Shown one piece after another: positions 47,752 through 57,750 of a stretch of 64,000 bases of DNA. The notes under the pieces are model-generated. The model saw nothing but the letters and a program-made list of their open reading frames with translations, did no database searches and was not told where the DNA came from. The stretch lies in the NCBI RefSeq assembly GCF_010672455.1, contig NZ_JAAHGO010000039.1:1-64000 (forward strand). Reading direction: 5' to 3'. A program made the position numbers and the translations under genes. Origin of the DNA: Okeania sp. SIO2C9. GTDB taxonomy: Bacteria; Cyanobacteriota; Cyanobacteriia; Cyanobacteriales; Microcoleaceae. Within the stretch, counting starts at the first letter, position 1, and every line of letters begins with the position of its first letter.

Positions 47752-47941
47752 AAGTTGTATAGAATAAAATTTTAATCAGAGTTGACTGTATATCAAGACA
47801 GACAAGTTAATTAATTTCATAATTCTGTTCAGCCTTACATAACATTGGTATCAGCAACTCTTTATTTCCTATATGAATATGTTATTTAATAGATTTTAGT
47901 ATTAATAATTTTTGCCCAGTTAGGATTACCAGCAGCTAATT

Positions 47942-48057
47942 TATAGGAGAAGGAAGAAGGAAGAAAGCGTTTAGTTATCTACCAAAGAAGGAAAAATCTG
48001 GCGTTGTCTGAGTTTTAAGTTTTTGATATGTCTGTGCCCTTTCCTTCCACTGCTATA
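47942..48057 (+). repeat. MITE-like element, family A
   Basis: From TATAGGAGAAGGAAGAAGG through GGCGTTGTCTGAGTTTTAAG to CCTTCCACTGCTATA. It has the same layout as 1490-1640 and 57341-57467, with a shorter heptamer tract. Confidence 0.7.
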
Positions 48058-48574
48058 CCCTTGATATCTGAAATATCAAACTAGAATTGAAGAATGGAGT
48101 TATTTATAATTGTTACTTCGTGTTAGTTGGTAGTTAATTTTATGGATAAGTTTATTGCTTTACTATAGTTAGATGCTACTATTATTATTTAATGGATTTG
48201 AGGGTCAAAAAAAAATTATTATTTTGGTGATTAAATATCCTTGATTATTGATATTATTGATGTACCTATTATGAAAAAGCATTTCCTGAGGTCATGCTCC
48301 TTCAATAATTGATAATTGATAATGGATAATTGATAATTACCTCTCCCTAAAAGCTATCCCTGATAAGGAACTCCTGAAAACCTTCTGGATAGTAGGGGAG
48401 AAGGGAGCAGGGGAGAAGGGAGAAATAGTCAATAAAGCTTGGCAAAACTACTTAACTTATCCAAATAAATGTGCTTTTAAATACATTTTTTCTCAGGAAA
48501 AAGCCTTTTGAAGGCTTAAACATAATTTGTTTATTTTGTCAAGTTTTATGTTAAGAAAGATGCTTACAAAGTAT

Positions 48575-48738
48575 AGCCCTAAAAGGAAGGGGATTGAATA
48601 AAAGGAAAATTTTTTCTTCTCTTGGTCGATTGGATATGGCGCAGGTTTCCTCGCCATCCCACCCTACCCGAAGCTCCGAAGATCGACCGCTGTTTCTCCA
48701 CGGCGAGTGAGAGGCTTTAAACCTTAATTATTCGGTAA
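48575..48738 (+). repeat. element R, long form
   Basis: AGGGGATTGAATAAAAGG, then TTGGTCGATTGGATATGG pairing with AGATCGACCGCT, GAGAGGCTTTAAACC and TTATTCGGTAAA. The GGTCGAT/ATCGACC inner stem is perfect. Confidence 0.75.
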
Positions 48739-49050
48739 ACAGCGAGTGGTAAACAGCGAGTGATAAATAGCTGAAACCGATAAAAATGCAATTTAAAAGA
48801 GGATTTAAACCACTCTTAAACTATCTGGCATTTATATGCCGGAGATTTCAACTAAAGCTAAAAGCTCTTAGCCCAGAGCTAGTTAACACTACAAAAAAAA
48901 TTAATTGCTACAGTTTATCATTGGATATTCTGAGCTTCATTAACTTTTACTATTCTAATAGTTGTATTTGCCTCTCCAATTTTAAAATTTTTGGTACAGA
49001 GTTTGTAGAAGCAAAAGAGGAAATGATTGTTCTGATTTTAGAGTAGTTAT

Positions 49051-49085
49051 TGACATCCTCCCCGGCCTAAACACAGGGATTACTA
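49051..49085 (-). mobile_element. solo IS200/IS605-type right end (minus strand)
   Basis: TGACATCCTCCCCGG on the plus strand is the reverse of the CGGGGAGGATGTCA right-end signature. No tnpA or tnpB is attached; GC-rich palindromic sequence follows to about 49220. The frame at 48786-49046 on its left lacks coding character and is not called. Confidence 0.5.
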
Positions 49086-49254
49086 CTGAGCCGTAGCTCC
49101 TCGGCGGGTTAACGCTTGGCTTCGCATAGCTGCCGCTAACACAGGGTGCTGCTTCCTTGGCGGTAGTCTAACGCTTCCCTCCACGTCCGCGCACGAGTTT
49201 CCGAGTGCCCCCCGGCAACTAATAACACTATAGCATATATTCAATTCACTTACA

Positions 49255-49313
49255 AATAAAATAAAAAGTCGCCCTACAAGGGCGAGGCTTTAAACCCAAT
49301 TTTTCGGTAAATA
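49255..49313 (+). repeat. element R, right half only
   Basis: GTCGCCCTACAAGGGCGAGG then CTTTAAACCC and AATTTTTCGGTAAAT. The hairpin CGCCC/GGGCG replaces the CCCC/GGGG of other copies, so the stem is preserved with different bases. Confidence 0.65.
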
Positions 49314-49619
49314 CAGGAATTAGTTCTGTAGATTAGTTAATGATTATGACTGGATATCAAAGTACATTGATTTTGATGTTTTGATTTAGCGTGGCGATAA
49401 ATATATTTTAAATAATAATCTTAATAGCAAATTTTAGTATCGTCGGAGCAGCGATCGCCACAGTAATAACAATGATTATGTGGAATATTTTACTACTAGA
49501 ATATGTAGTAGAATAGTTGAATTTATATCGATATATAATTTATCGCATCATCAGAAAATGATAGAATGAAGTGTGAAGTTCAACTATTTAAACTTACTGT
49601 AATTATTCCGGAGGTATCA

Positions 49620-50495
49620 ATGTCAATCAAAGAAAATACTTGGTGTAGCAATTTTATCACAGTAAATAGTATTAAGATTCATTATGTGACTCAAGGTTCA
49701 GGTCCTTTAATGTTAATGTTACATGGATTTCCTGAATTTTGGTATTCTTGGCGACACCAAATCCCTGAATTTGCTCAAGATTATAAAGTAGTTGCCTTAG
49801 ATTTAAGGGGCTACAATGAAAGTGATAAACCAGAAGATAAATCTGCTTATGTAATGTCAGAATTTATTAAAGATATAGAAGGAGTAATCAAAGAATTAGG
49901 TTATGAAAAATGTGTTTTAGTAGGACATGATTGGGGAGGGGGAATAGCTTGGTCTTTTGCTTATGCAAATCCTGAAATGGTAGAAAAATTAATTGTAATG
50001 AATATTCCTCATCCGGCAAAATTTAGGGAGGGATTAGGTACTCCAGAGCAACTTTTGAGAAGTTGGTATATGTTTTTTTTCCAGTTACCTTTTTTGCCAG
50101 AATTAATGCTTGAATTTGATGATTATCAAGCTATTGGTTCTATTTTTCAAAGTATGGTAAATAAATCTGCTGTTACTGATGCTGATATAGAAGCTTACAA
50201 GGACGCTGTGGCTAAACGAGGTGCTTTAACTTCAATGATTAATTATTATCGTAATATATTTTCTGGATTTTTCAATCAACAAGAATGGGGAATATTGCGA
50301 ATTCCTACTTTAATGCTTTGGGGTGAAGAGGATACGGCTTTAGGAAAAGAATTAACTTATGGTACAGAAGAATATGTGGAAAATTTTCAGATTCGCTATA
50401 TTCCTAATTGTGGTCATTCGGTACAACAAGAACAGCCTCAATTGGTTAATCAATATATGCGAGAATTTTTGAGTAATGATAATGATTTAAATTGA
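49620..50495 (+). CDS. alpha/beta-hydrolase, epoxide-hydrolase-like
   Basis: A 291-residue hydrolase. The start ATG 49620 is chosen because a strong GGAGG lies seven bases upstream; an in-frame start at 49566 would place that site inside the gene. MLHGFPEFWYSWRHQ gives the oxyanion hole with the HGxP of epoxide hydrolases. The nucleophile is D104 in VGHDWGGGIAW. The acid is probably in LWGEEDTAL, and the base His in NCGHSVQQEQP. The cap domain lies between about residues 130 and 215. An aspartate nucleophile fits epoxide hydrolases and dehalogenases; the substrate is unknown. Confidence 0.9.
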   Translation: MSIKENTWCSNFITVNSIKIHYVTQGSGPLMLMLHGFPEFWYSWRHQIPEFAQDYKVVALDLRGYNESDKPEDKSAYVMSEFIKDIEGVIKELGYEKCVLVGHDWGGGIAWSFAYANPEMVEKLIVMNIPHPAKFREGLGTPEQLLRSWYMFFFQLPFLPELMLEFDDYQAIGSIFQSMVNKSAVTDADIEAYKDAVAKRGALTSMINYYRNIFSGFFNQQEWGILRIPTLMLWGEEDTALGKELTYGTEEYVENFQIRYIPNCGHSVQQEQPQLVNQYMREFLSNDNDLN

Positions 50496-51312
50496 AATAA
50501 GTGCAGAGATAAGATTGATTTTATGCCATGGAAGAAGGAAAAAGGAAGAAGGAAGAAGAAGGAAGAAAAAAGTGGATGGTAGAGACTAAAAGAAGCCACT
50601 CTGCTCCCTTAAACTCCCACAAGCTTGTAGACACCGCTGATCATGTGCGTGGGTATTAAACCCATAAGGGAAAAGATAAAATTTAAGAGAAGATAGACAA
50701 AGAATTAGTATTATTACTAATTTATAATTTCCCTTAAATGATGTGAATAGAGAATTAAAATGTTTGAGGAAATAGGAAGCAGTTTCAGGTAATTAGCTAG
50801 TTTTGGGCAGAAGCAAAAATGACGCTTTAGTTTTCCAATATAGTTAGGAAGTAGTAATTATTGTCAGATTTGTCAAACACTCAAAAATAGATAGAATAAA
50901 GGAGCATTAAGCCATCAGCCATCAGCTATTGTTTCTGGTTTTAGATAACAGTTTTATTAATTAACGCCAAATTAGAGCTTACTACAAAAACTGAGTCTTA
51001 TTGCTGTTTGCGTAGCATCCCGCAGGGAAGCGCTTTCAGCAACAAGACTTTATCTTTAAAAACAGTGTTTAAATTAATAGTAAGCATTTCCTTCGGAATG
51101 CTTACTTATAACTGCGTCGAATATTACTAAATAAGAAGAATAAGCTGCAAAAAAACTTAAGTATTTGACGAAAAGAAAGTTTGTCAAAAATTTATTTCCT
51201 TGTGCCCTTTGTAACTTTACAAATTCAACAGTTACCCTATTTGTCTTGTCATAACAATAATTTTTAACGCCAACCTGCTTATATAATTAATGTCACTCAA
51301 ATTACTCTAATA
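50496..51312. other. gene-free spacer
   Basis: It holds a GGAAGAA tract (about 50525-50570) and palindromic modules such as TTTGCGTAGCATCCCGCAGG (51007) and CATTTCCTTCGGAATG (51087). No gene is seen. Confidence 0.45.
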
Positions 51313-52776
51313 ATGATTAATCAATTAAGTAATACGATGAGGAATAGCCTAATAGTAATAACTATCCTAATTATTATAAATTGGTTATTGCTATCTTCTA
51401 ATACTTTAGCTCAACCGATTGATAATAGTCGGCGCGAACAACAAGTATTACAATCAATTGAATTAAATACGGATTTAATTTTAGAAAATGCAAATCCGGT
51501 GGAAAAACAACAGTTAAAAAACGAAAAGTATGCTCGAATGCAAGAGTCAGAATTTAAATTCTACAGAGCAACAAATTATCTATTTTGGCAAGATTTTGCT
51601 AATGATAGTAGAATCATAAAATTTGGTAATGCTAATACAAAAACTTGGATTTTAGGAGATTGTCATATTGATAATTTTGGTGCTTTTAATAACGATAAAG
51701 GAGAAATTATCTTCGATATGAATGATTTTGACGAATCAATTATTGCTGATTATCAATATGATTTATGGCGTTTAGCAGTCAGTATTATTTTAGTGACTAA
51801 TGATTCTACCCTATCTAAATCAGAACAAGAAGAAGTTGTTGATAACCTTAGTGAAACTTATCTAGATACCTTAGCTTTTTATGTAGGAAATGATGAAGAA
51901 ACTAAAATATATTTTACAGAAACTAATACTAAAGGAGAGCTAAAAAAAACCATAGAAAAAGCTGCTAAAAAAACACGACAAGGAATGTTAGATAAGTGGA
52001 GTAAAGTTATAGAAAATCAAAGAATGTTTGATTTTTCCAGTGAAAAATTAAGTCTTGCCACTGATGTTAAAAACGCTATTGAATCAGGAATGCTAGATTA
52101 TGGTAAAACCCTTTCCGGCAACCTAAATTATGACCCAGAATATTTTAAAGTTAAAGATGTTGCCCAAAGATTAAATGCCGGATTAGGTTCCTTAGGAACA
52201 CCACGTTATTATGTATTGATAGAAGGGAAAACTGATGCTTTAGATGATGACCATATCCTAGATATTAAACATCAGTTTCAACCGACACCTACTTATGAAT
52301 TGTTCAGCTTATATGACCGCATTAATTATCGGAAAATATTTAATAATAGTGCTCAACGTCATGCTCTAGCTTATAAAGCACTGATTAAGCACGCTGATGA
52401 TTTTTTAGGATGGATAAAACTTGTAGATAATAATCCTATTGATGGAGATTTTTCTGGTGATTATTCTGTTAGAGAAATATCTCCCTATAAAAAATCTCTC
52501 AAAATTAAAAATTTAACAGATAAAAATAGTTTGATAGAAGTTGCTAAACAATGGGGAAAAATTCTGGCTACCGACCATGCTAGAGCAGATAAAGATTTTG
52601 ATAAAAAATTAGTTTCTAATTCCTTTGAAAAACAAGTCAAAAAAATTACTGATGGTAAGCATCAAGAATTTAGAGAATTAGTGCGTGAAATAGCTTTTAA
52701 ATATGCGCAGCAAGTTAAAGTTGATTATGATAATTTTGTAATTGAACAAATAGAGAATAAAGGGAATAGGGAGTAG
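51313..52776 (+). CDS. exported DUF2252 family protein
   Basis: A 487-residue protein with an N-terminal hydrophobic leader (about residues 12-33, ending NTLAQP), so it is probably secreted or periplasmic. The body is DUF2252: FYRATNYLFW, then WILGDCHIDNFGAFNND, IIFDMNDFDESIIADYQYD and LWRLAVSIIL. GDxHxxNFG and FDxNDFDE resemble the catalytic and metal-binding loops of kinase-like aminoglycoside-phosphotransferase folds. A later TDHARAD-like segment is also typical. An ATP-type enzyme outside the cytoplasm would be odd, so another nucleotide-free role is possible. It ends in a GGGGAGTA tract. Confidence 0.85.
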   Translation: MINQLSNTMRNSLIVITILIIINWLLLSSNTLAQPIDNSRREQQVLQSIELNTDLILENANPVEKQQLKNEKYARMQESEFKFYRATNYLFWQDFANDSRIIKFGNANTKTWILGDCHIDNFGAFNNDKGEIIFDMNDFDESIIADYQYDLWRLAVSIILVTNDSTLSKSEQEEVVDNLSETYLDTLAFYVGNDEETKIYFTETNTKGELKKTIEKAAKKTRQGMLDKWSKVIENQRMFDFSSEKLSLATDVKNAIESGMLDYGKTLSGNLNYDPEYFKVKDVAQRLNAGLGSLGTPRYYVLIEGKTDALDDDHILDIKHQFQPTPTYELFSLYDRINYRKIFNNSAQRHALAYKALIKHADDFLGWIKLVDNNPIDGDFSGDYSVREISPYKKSLKIKNLTDKNSLIEVAKQWGKILATDHARADKDFDKKLVSNSFEKQVKKITDGKHQEFRELVREIAFKYAQQVKVDYDNFVIEQIENKGNRE

Positions 52777-53060
52777 GGGAGTAGGGGAGTAGGGGAGTAA
52801 GGGAGAAATAAAGATATGAATAATTAACATTAACTGAGCTGCTAATTAGCAAAAAAGTTATTCTGCTATTTTTAATTACTTAATAACTGAAGTATTACCT
52901 AAATTAAGCATTAATGAATGGGAATTGGTATCAACTTTTGAGTTTATTTTCTAGATGTTTTTGACTAAATTCCCGATCTAGTTTTTTGCTCTGGAATGTG
53001 GAGATCAAGTGCTACGAAATAGGGAATAGAGAATATTAAAGGAGGGAAAACAGCATTAAA

Positions 53061-53246
53061 TAGGGTTTGCTGAAAAAGTCTTTTTTAAGGAGTAGTGGAG
53101 TAGGGGAGAATTTTTTTGCCCAACTATGCGCTAAAAATGCGCTCCATGCATGAGCATGAAGAGCTGAAAACCATGTACTTTTTCAATACCTAAAAAGGCT
53201 AAAACCTTTATCTGGTAATTATTTAATATTTAATCAGCAAACCCTA
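53061..53246 (+). mobile_element. MITE-like element, family D, perfect ends
   Basis: TAGGGTTTGCTGA and TCAGCAAACCCTA are perfect 13-bp inverted ends. AAAAGTCTTTTTT and GCTAAAACCTTTATCT lie inside, as in 17318-17541. Confidence 0.8.
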
Positions 53247-53564
53247 AATAGTAGCAAAGATAAGAATATAAGTTACTCGAACGGCACACTTTTTTTATCA
53301 GAAAAAAAAATCAATCTAGATTTACATTTTAAATAAAAACACTATAGTTATCAAAAAGTCATAAATTTTACAAAATAATTAAATTTGAAAGTCTCTCCTT
53401 CTCAGAATAAAAAAGAGAAAAAAATAACTTTAATTGACTCTTCTCTTTTAAAGAGAAGTAATTATTATAGGACTTACGAATTACAACACATTTTTGTCAT
53501 TCCAACCCACAGGGAAACAATCTCACACTCAAATCCTAGTTTTTCCTGCCTCATCGTTCAGCAA

Positions 53565-53690
53565 TTAACAATTAACAATTAATAATTAACAATTAATAAT
53601 TACCTCTTCTTAAAAGAAGAGGATTGACTAAAATAATTTTTTTTATTTTATCCCTTTAAAAGGGAAGGCTTTAAACCTGAATTGTTGAAT
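53565..53690 (+). repeat. element R, short form with heptamer tail
   Basis: An (AACAATTAATAATT)-type tail precedes TACCTCTTCTTAAAAGAAGA, GAGGATTGAC, CCCTTTAAAAGGGAAGGC and TTTAAACCTGAATTG. The TCTTC/GAAGA arm and the CCCTT/AAGGG stem differ from other copies while still pairing. Confidence 0.75.
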
Positions 53691-54063
53691 AAATAATTAT
53701 TAACTATCAACTCTTAATTATTCATTATTAGGCAAGTCCTGTAGTAAGCATTCAGCTATTAGCAAACAGCTATCAGCTTTTTAAAGAATCAAGCAAATAC
53801 TAAGGTTAGCGGACAGAAATATTTCATTTCGTGCGGAATGCGGAGCTAACATAACTTTTAATTCTCCTTGACTACTAATTCCTTCTTCCCAGATAATAAG
53901 TTAATAACTCATAGCTGATAGCTGATAGCTGACCGCTGAATGCTTACGTCCTGTATTAATTATTGAATATTAGCCATGAATATAAATTCATTACGATATT
54001 TGAGTCTTAATATTTTGCTTATAAATGTTCTATAATTCCAATTTGAAAAAAGAATGTTACGAA

Positions 54064-54174
54064 TAGACATCTCCAATAATAAAAAATTAAATCAATTATC
54101 GCACAGAAATTATCAATTATTTCCCCCTACTCCCTACTCCCTACTCCCTACTCCCTCTTTTCTGGAGATGTCTA
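54064..54174 (+). mobile_element. MITE-like element, family B, perfect ends
   Basis: TAGACATCTCCA and TGGAGATGTCTA are perfect 12-bp inverted ends. The interior carries AATCAATTATCGCA and a (TACTCCC)n heptamer tract. Confidence 0.85.
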
Positions 54175-54364
54175 ATAATAAGTGCGGTTAAAAGACAAGT
54201 TCAGGAAGTTTTCCTTTGACAAAAAAGAGAATTTACGACCTAAAAACTGTTATTGAAACTATTCCCATAGGACTCCTGACTCCTGACTCCTGACTCCTAA
54301 GAAATAGCCTAGCTATTTGCACCAAACATTTATCAAATTGGTATAATACTTAATATCACTATCA

Positions 54365-54631
54365 TTATTCCTCTAATTCTTGCGTTGCTTTTCTTTCTTT
54401 TCTCCTTCTTTGAATAATTTTTAGTGCGGAAGCTGCTCCAGCACTTATTGCAGCGGCTCCTAATATTGGACTTGATGCAGCTATTACTCCTATTCCCGCT
54501 CCAATTAGAGATGCTGTAACCATTGCTGTACTAGCTATTGTTGTAGAAGTATTTTCATTTTCTGTACTAGATGTTTCTGTACTAGATGCTGCTTCATTTT
54601 TTTGATAACTGTTGTTAGCTTCTTCTTTCAT
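54365..54631 (-). CDS. small Ala/Gly-rich membrane protein
   Basis: An 88-residue protein with a polar Ser/Thr/Glu-rich N-terminal third, a hydrophobic Ala/Gly/Ile-rich centre (about residues 32-68, able to form one or two membrane helices) and a basic tail RRRKERKATQELEE. AAGAGG, which lies within the end of the preceding gene, serves as a ribosome site. Its start is 11 bp after the stop of the interrupted membrane-protein gene, so the two belonged to one transcript. No family is recognised. Confidence 0.65.
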   Translation of the reverse strand: MKEEANNSYQKNEAASSTETSSTENENTSTTIASTAMVTASLIGAGIGVIAASSPILGAAAISAGAASALKIIQRRRKERKATQELEE

Positions 54632-54799
54632 AACTAAAATTGTTACCTCTTAATTCCAAACACAAATAAACTCATTAATCCTATACCTATTATATTAGAA
54701 AAGAAAATCAACCAAAAAGATTGTTCTCTCGGTGTAGCGTCTTGCAATTCTTGATGCAAACTTAAAACGTAAATAAAAAGTCCAAAAGATATCTTAGAC

Positions 54800-54935
54800 A
54801 ATTAATAATTAACAATTAATAATTAATAATTAATAATTAATAATTAAATTTTCTTGTCAACTAAGAGGATTTGCTAAAAGTTTTTTTCTTTTGTTTCCAT
54901 GAATGGAGAGGCTTTATACCTTGATTTTTATGTAA
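54800..54935 (+). repeat. element R inside the interrupted membrane gene
   Basis: A heptamer tail (AATTAATA)-like run, then TTGTCAACTAAGAGGATTTG, a TTCCATGAATGGAGAGGC arm and TTTATACCTTGATTTT. The stem CCAT/ATGG replaces the CCCC/GGGG of other copies. Confidence 0.7.
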
Positions 54936-55019
54936 TAAATAGTCTTGTTGTTGAGCGTCATCAGCATTAATATTAGTGTCAAACAATAGTGTTAAACCTC
55001 CATAAATGAGAAAATAAAT

Positions 55020-55150
55020 TCATTAATTGATAATGGATAATTACCTCTGCTTAAAACTGTTACGAAACGGAATCGAATATAAGGAAATCTGATTTTTTTT
55101 ATCCTTAAAAGGAGAGGCTTTAAACTTTTGGTGATTAATTATCAATTATC
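55020..55150 (+). repeat. element R inside the interrupted membrane gene (second)
   Basis: ATTGATAATGGATAATTACC leads into CTCTGCTTAAAACTG, TATCCTTAAAAGGAGAGGC and TTTAAACTTTTGG, closed by (ATTATCA)n and ATTATCCATT. Heptamer tracts flank it on both sides and are inverted copies of each other. Confidence 0.75.
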
Positions 55151-55453
55151 AATTATCAATTATCCATTGGTAAGTTCTATTCCCCAAAAGAAATCTTGTC
55201 TTTCCCAACCTTTCCCTCTTGCTAAATTCTTAGCAATAGAACCTATAAATATAATTACTAAAGGAATAAATAGGGCTTCAAATAAAAGAACTAAACTAAC
55301 ATTTTTCATATTTGCCACTTACTTTTTTAAAATCTCCAGATGACTTTTAATTTTCGACTCTTGACTAATAAGATTGACAAATTATATGGCAATCTAAAAT
55401 ATAGGACAAAAAATATTACTCAAATTTTCTCTACAGAAGTATAAAAGTAAATT

Positions 55454-56674
55454 ATGCAAACCTTGCCAAACCCAATCAAAACTTCTGCAAATCAACCCGC
55501 CTTTGACACAACTATCCATAGACGAAAAACTCGCCCCGTCAAAGTAGGTGATGTAACTATCGGTGGTGGCCATCCAGTCGTAGTCCAGTCAATGATCAAT
55601 GAAGACACCCTTGACATTGACGGTTCCGTAGCTGCCATTCGTCGTTTACATGAAATTGGGTGCGAAATAGTCCGCGTTACCGTTCCCAGTATGGCTCATG
55701 CAAAATCCTTAGCAGAGATTAAACAGAAATTAATAGAGACCTACAAACCCATACCACTGGTAGCGGACGTCCACCATAATGGTATGAAAATTGCTCTAGA
55801 AGTTGCCAAACACGTTGATAAAGTCAGAATTAATCCTGGATTATATGTATTCGAGAAACCTCAATCTGGTAGAAATGAATATACCAAAGCAGAATTTGAG
55901 GAAATAGGCAAAAAAATCCGCCAAACCCTCGAACCTTTAGTAATTTCTTTACGAGACCAAAATAAAGCCATGCGAATTGGAGTTAATCATGGCTCCTTAG
56001 CAGAAAGGATGTTATTTACTTATGGAGATACCCCAGAAGGCATGGTAGAATCTGCCCTGGAATTTCTCAAAATTTGTGAATCCTTAGACTACTACAATTT
56101 GGTAATTTCTCTAAAGGCATCGCGGGTACCAGTAATGCTTGCCGCTTACCGATTAATGGTAAAACGGATGGACGAACTAGACATGGCCTATCCTCTACAT
56201 TTGGGTGTAACTGAAGCAGGTGACGGAGAATATGGTCGGATTAAATCTACTGCTGGTATAGGTACACTTTTAGCAGACGGAATAGGGGATACAATTCGCG
56301 TATCTTTAACTGAAGCACCCGAAAAAGAGATACCAGTTTGCTACAGTATTCTTCAAGCTTTGGGTCTGCGGAAAACAATGGTAGAGTATGTTGCCTGTCC
56401 CTCCTGTGGCCGAACTCTATTTAATCTGGAAAATGTTCTGCATCAAGTGCGAGAGGCGACAAAACATTTAACAGGATTGGACATTGCTGTTATGGGTTGT
56501 ATTGTCAATGGTCCTGGAGAAATGGCAGATGCAGATTATGGTTATGTAGGTAAACAACCAGGGTATATTTCTTTATACCGTGGACGGGAAGAAATTAAAA
56601 AAGTTCCTGAGTATCAAGGTGTTGAAGAATTAATTAATTTAATTAAAGCTGATGGGCGTTGGGTTGAACCCTAG
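55454..56674 (+). CDS. ispG: 4-hydroxy-3-methylbut-2-en-1-yl diphosphate synthase
   Basis: A 406-residue IspG (GcpE), the iron-sulfur enzyme that converts 2-C-methyl-erythritol cyclodiphosphate to HMBPP in the MEP isoprenoid pathway; in cyanobacteria it draws electrons from ferredoxin. The TIM-barrel N-terminus shows [20 protein letters not shown] and VQSMINEDT. Cluster ligands are C315 and C318 in [13 protein letters not shown] and C349 in [11 protein letters not shown]. This is the short bacterial form without the plant-type insert. The start ATG follows an AT-rich leader. The ctp gene lies 1.1 kb downstream on the same strand. Confidence 0.97.
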   Translation: MQTLPNPIKTSANQPAFDTTIHRRKTRPVKVGDVTIGGGHPVVVQSMINEDTLDIDGSVAAIRRLHEIGCEIVRVTVPSMAHAKSLAEIKQKLIETYKPIPLVADVHHNGMKIALEVAKHVDKVRINPGLYVFEKPQSGRNEYTKAEFEEIGKKIRQTLEPLVISLRDQNKAMRIGVNHGSLAERMLFTYGDTPEGMVESALEFLKICESLDYYNLVISLKASRVPVMLAAYRLMVKRMDELDMAYPLHLGVTEAGDGEYGRIKSTAGIGTLLADGIGDTIRVSLTEAPEKEIPVCYSILQALGLRKTMVEYVACPSCGRTLFNLENVLHQVREATKHLTGLDIAVMGCIVNGPGEMADADYGYVGKQPGYISLYRGREEIKKVPEYQGVEELINLIKADGRWVEP

Positions 56675-56694
56675 TTTATAATTAACATTTAATT

Positions 56695-56720
56695 GGGAGT
56701 GTATTCTTAATTACACTCCT
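56695..56720 (+). terminator. stem-loop after ispG
   Basis: GGAGTGTA (56696-56703) and TACACTCC (56712-56719) form a perfect 8-bp stem with an 8-base loop, 21 bp after the ispG stop. No T tract follows, so it is either a weak terminator or a 3' stabilising stem. Confidence 0.45.
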
Positions 56721-57750
56721 TGGTTAACTAGTGATCAGCATTTTCCGTACCGGAATGCTCCGCAAACAGCATTTCCTTAGGAAAAAGTGGAGCATTCCGG
56801 ACTGAAACGCTTTTTAAATTAACAATTGATAGATGGAGCTTTTCTTTTTGTTAGCTATGAGGAATCTAATAAGAATCTAAATTAGTTAATTTGGATACAG
56901 ATAAAATATCAATGTTTTAGTTGGAATATTGGAAATAAATTTACTATTTTTCTTAACTAGAAAAGCTGGTACAGAAAATTTTAGAAAGCGTGAGGTAAAG
57001 TTTAAGACTAATCTATAATTTTTATTCATTCCTATGTTCCCTCATACCGAGTGTGCTACCAAATACGTCTGTCGCCGACGTGGGGTCGCACCGCTGTTCC
57101 CTAAAAGCATAAAACTTTTTACCTTATCAACTAGAAAACTGCTGTAATTAATAGACGAGAGTAAGCCTAATATTATTTTTAACTATCTCTGCTAAAAATA
57201 ATATTCAAGAACTGTACAAATAAATCATAATTTTATATACCCCTAAAAAATGGTTAACACTAAATTTAAATTTATATTAAGGAGAGTAAAAAAAAGAGTT
57301 ATCGATGCACACCTTTACTAATACTAGGAAAATCAACAGTTATAGTAGAAGGAAGAAGGAAGAAGGAAGAAGGAAGAAGGAAGAAGGAAGAAGGAAGAAG
57401 GAAAAATCTGGTGTTGTCTGAATTTTAAGCTTTTGATATATCTTAGACCTTTGCTTCGACTGCTATAAATTTTCATAATTTGATATCTGTTAATAAGGTA
57501 TTAGTGCTGAAGTTTGACCAAGCTCCTAAAGTTAGATAAGAATATTTTTTTCTAGACATACACCATAAGAAAAAAATAAAGTATTCGCTTTAAATATCCT
57601 AAATTTATTGATGAACATTTACCTGATTCCCTTTTCCATTCTTGATTTTTAGATATCAAAAACCTAACTACAAGCATTATATTACTTATGCTAAATTAGG
57701 CATAGTAGTAGTGATGTAGTAATTATTGTTTAAATTAATTCAACAAACAA
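56721..57750. other. gene-free spacer with a family-A element
   Basis: It contains a GGAATGCTCCGCAAACAGC palindromic module (about 56751-56769), a GTGAGGTAAAG fragment of family F near 56990, and a family-A element at 57341-57467. No gene is seen. Confidence 0.45.
57341..57467 (+). repeat. MITE-like element, family A, long heptamer tract
   Basis: TATAGTAGAAGGAAGAAGG extends to about eight GGAAGAA units, then GTGTTGTCTGAATTTTAAGC and GCTTCGACTGCTATA. It has the longest heptamer tract of the family here. Confidence 0.75.

Larger units (their letters stand above)
47257..48780. other. gene-free region carrying repeats
   Basis: 1.5 kb with no supportable gene. It holds a family-F element (47630-47751), a family-A element (47942-48057), an ATTGATAATGGATAATTACC start of an element R near 48310 and a long-form element R (48575-48738). 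Confidence 0.5.
52777..54364. other. gene-free region packed with repeats
   Basis: 1.6 kb without a supportable gene. It contains a GGGGAGTA octamer tract at its left edge, a family-D element (53061-53246), an element-R copy (53565-53690), a family-B element (54064-54174) and a (GACTCCT)n heptamer tract near 54270-54298. The frame at 53385-53582 is not called. Confidence 0.5.
54643..55309 (-). pseudogene. small membrane-protein gene interrupted twice by element R
   Basis: Three coding blocks appear in order on the minus strand. Block 1 from ATG 55309: MKNVSLVLLFEALFIPLVII, GSIAKNLARGKGWERQDFFW, ending GIELT. Block 2: YFLIYGGLTLLFDTNINADD and AQQQDYLLHKNQ. Block 3: FGLFIYVLSLHQELQDATPR, EQSFWLIFFSN, ending FGIKR and TAA at 54643-54645. 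Element-R copies (about 55020-55150 and 54800-54935) separate the blocks and bring stops. Joined, they would give about 130-145 residues with three membrane helices. The family is not recognised. The fit of membrane segments and of spacing to the downstream gene argues that this was one gene. Confidence 0.75.

Noticed and set aside
48786-49046. An 86-codon frame before the solo IS end.
   Set aside because: No family resemblance, no ribosome site and AT-driven composition.
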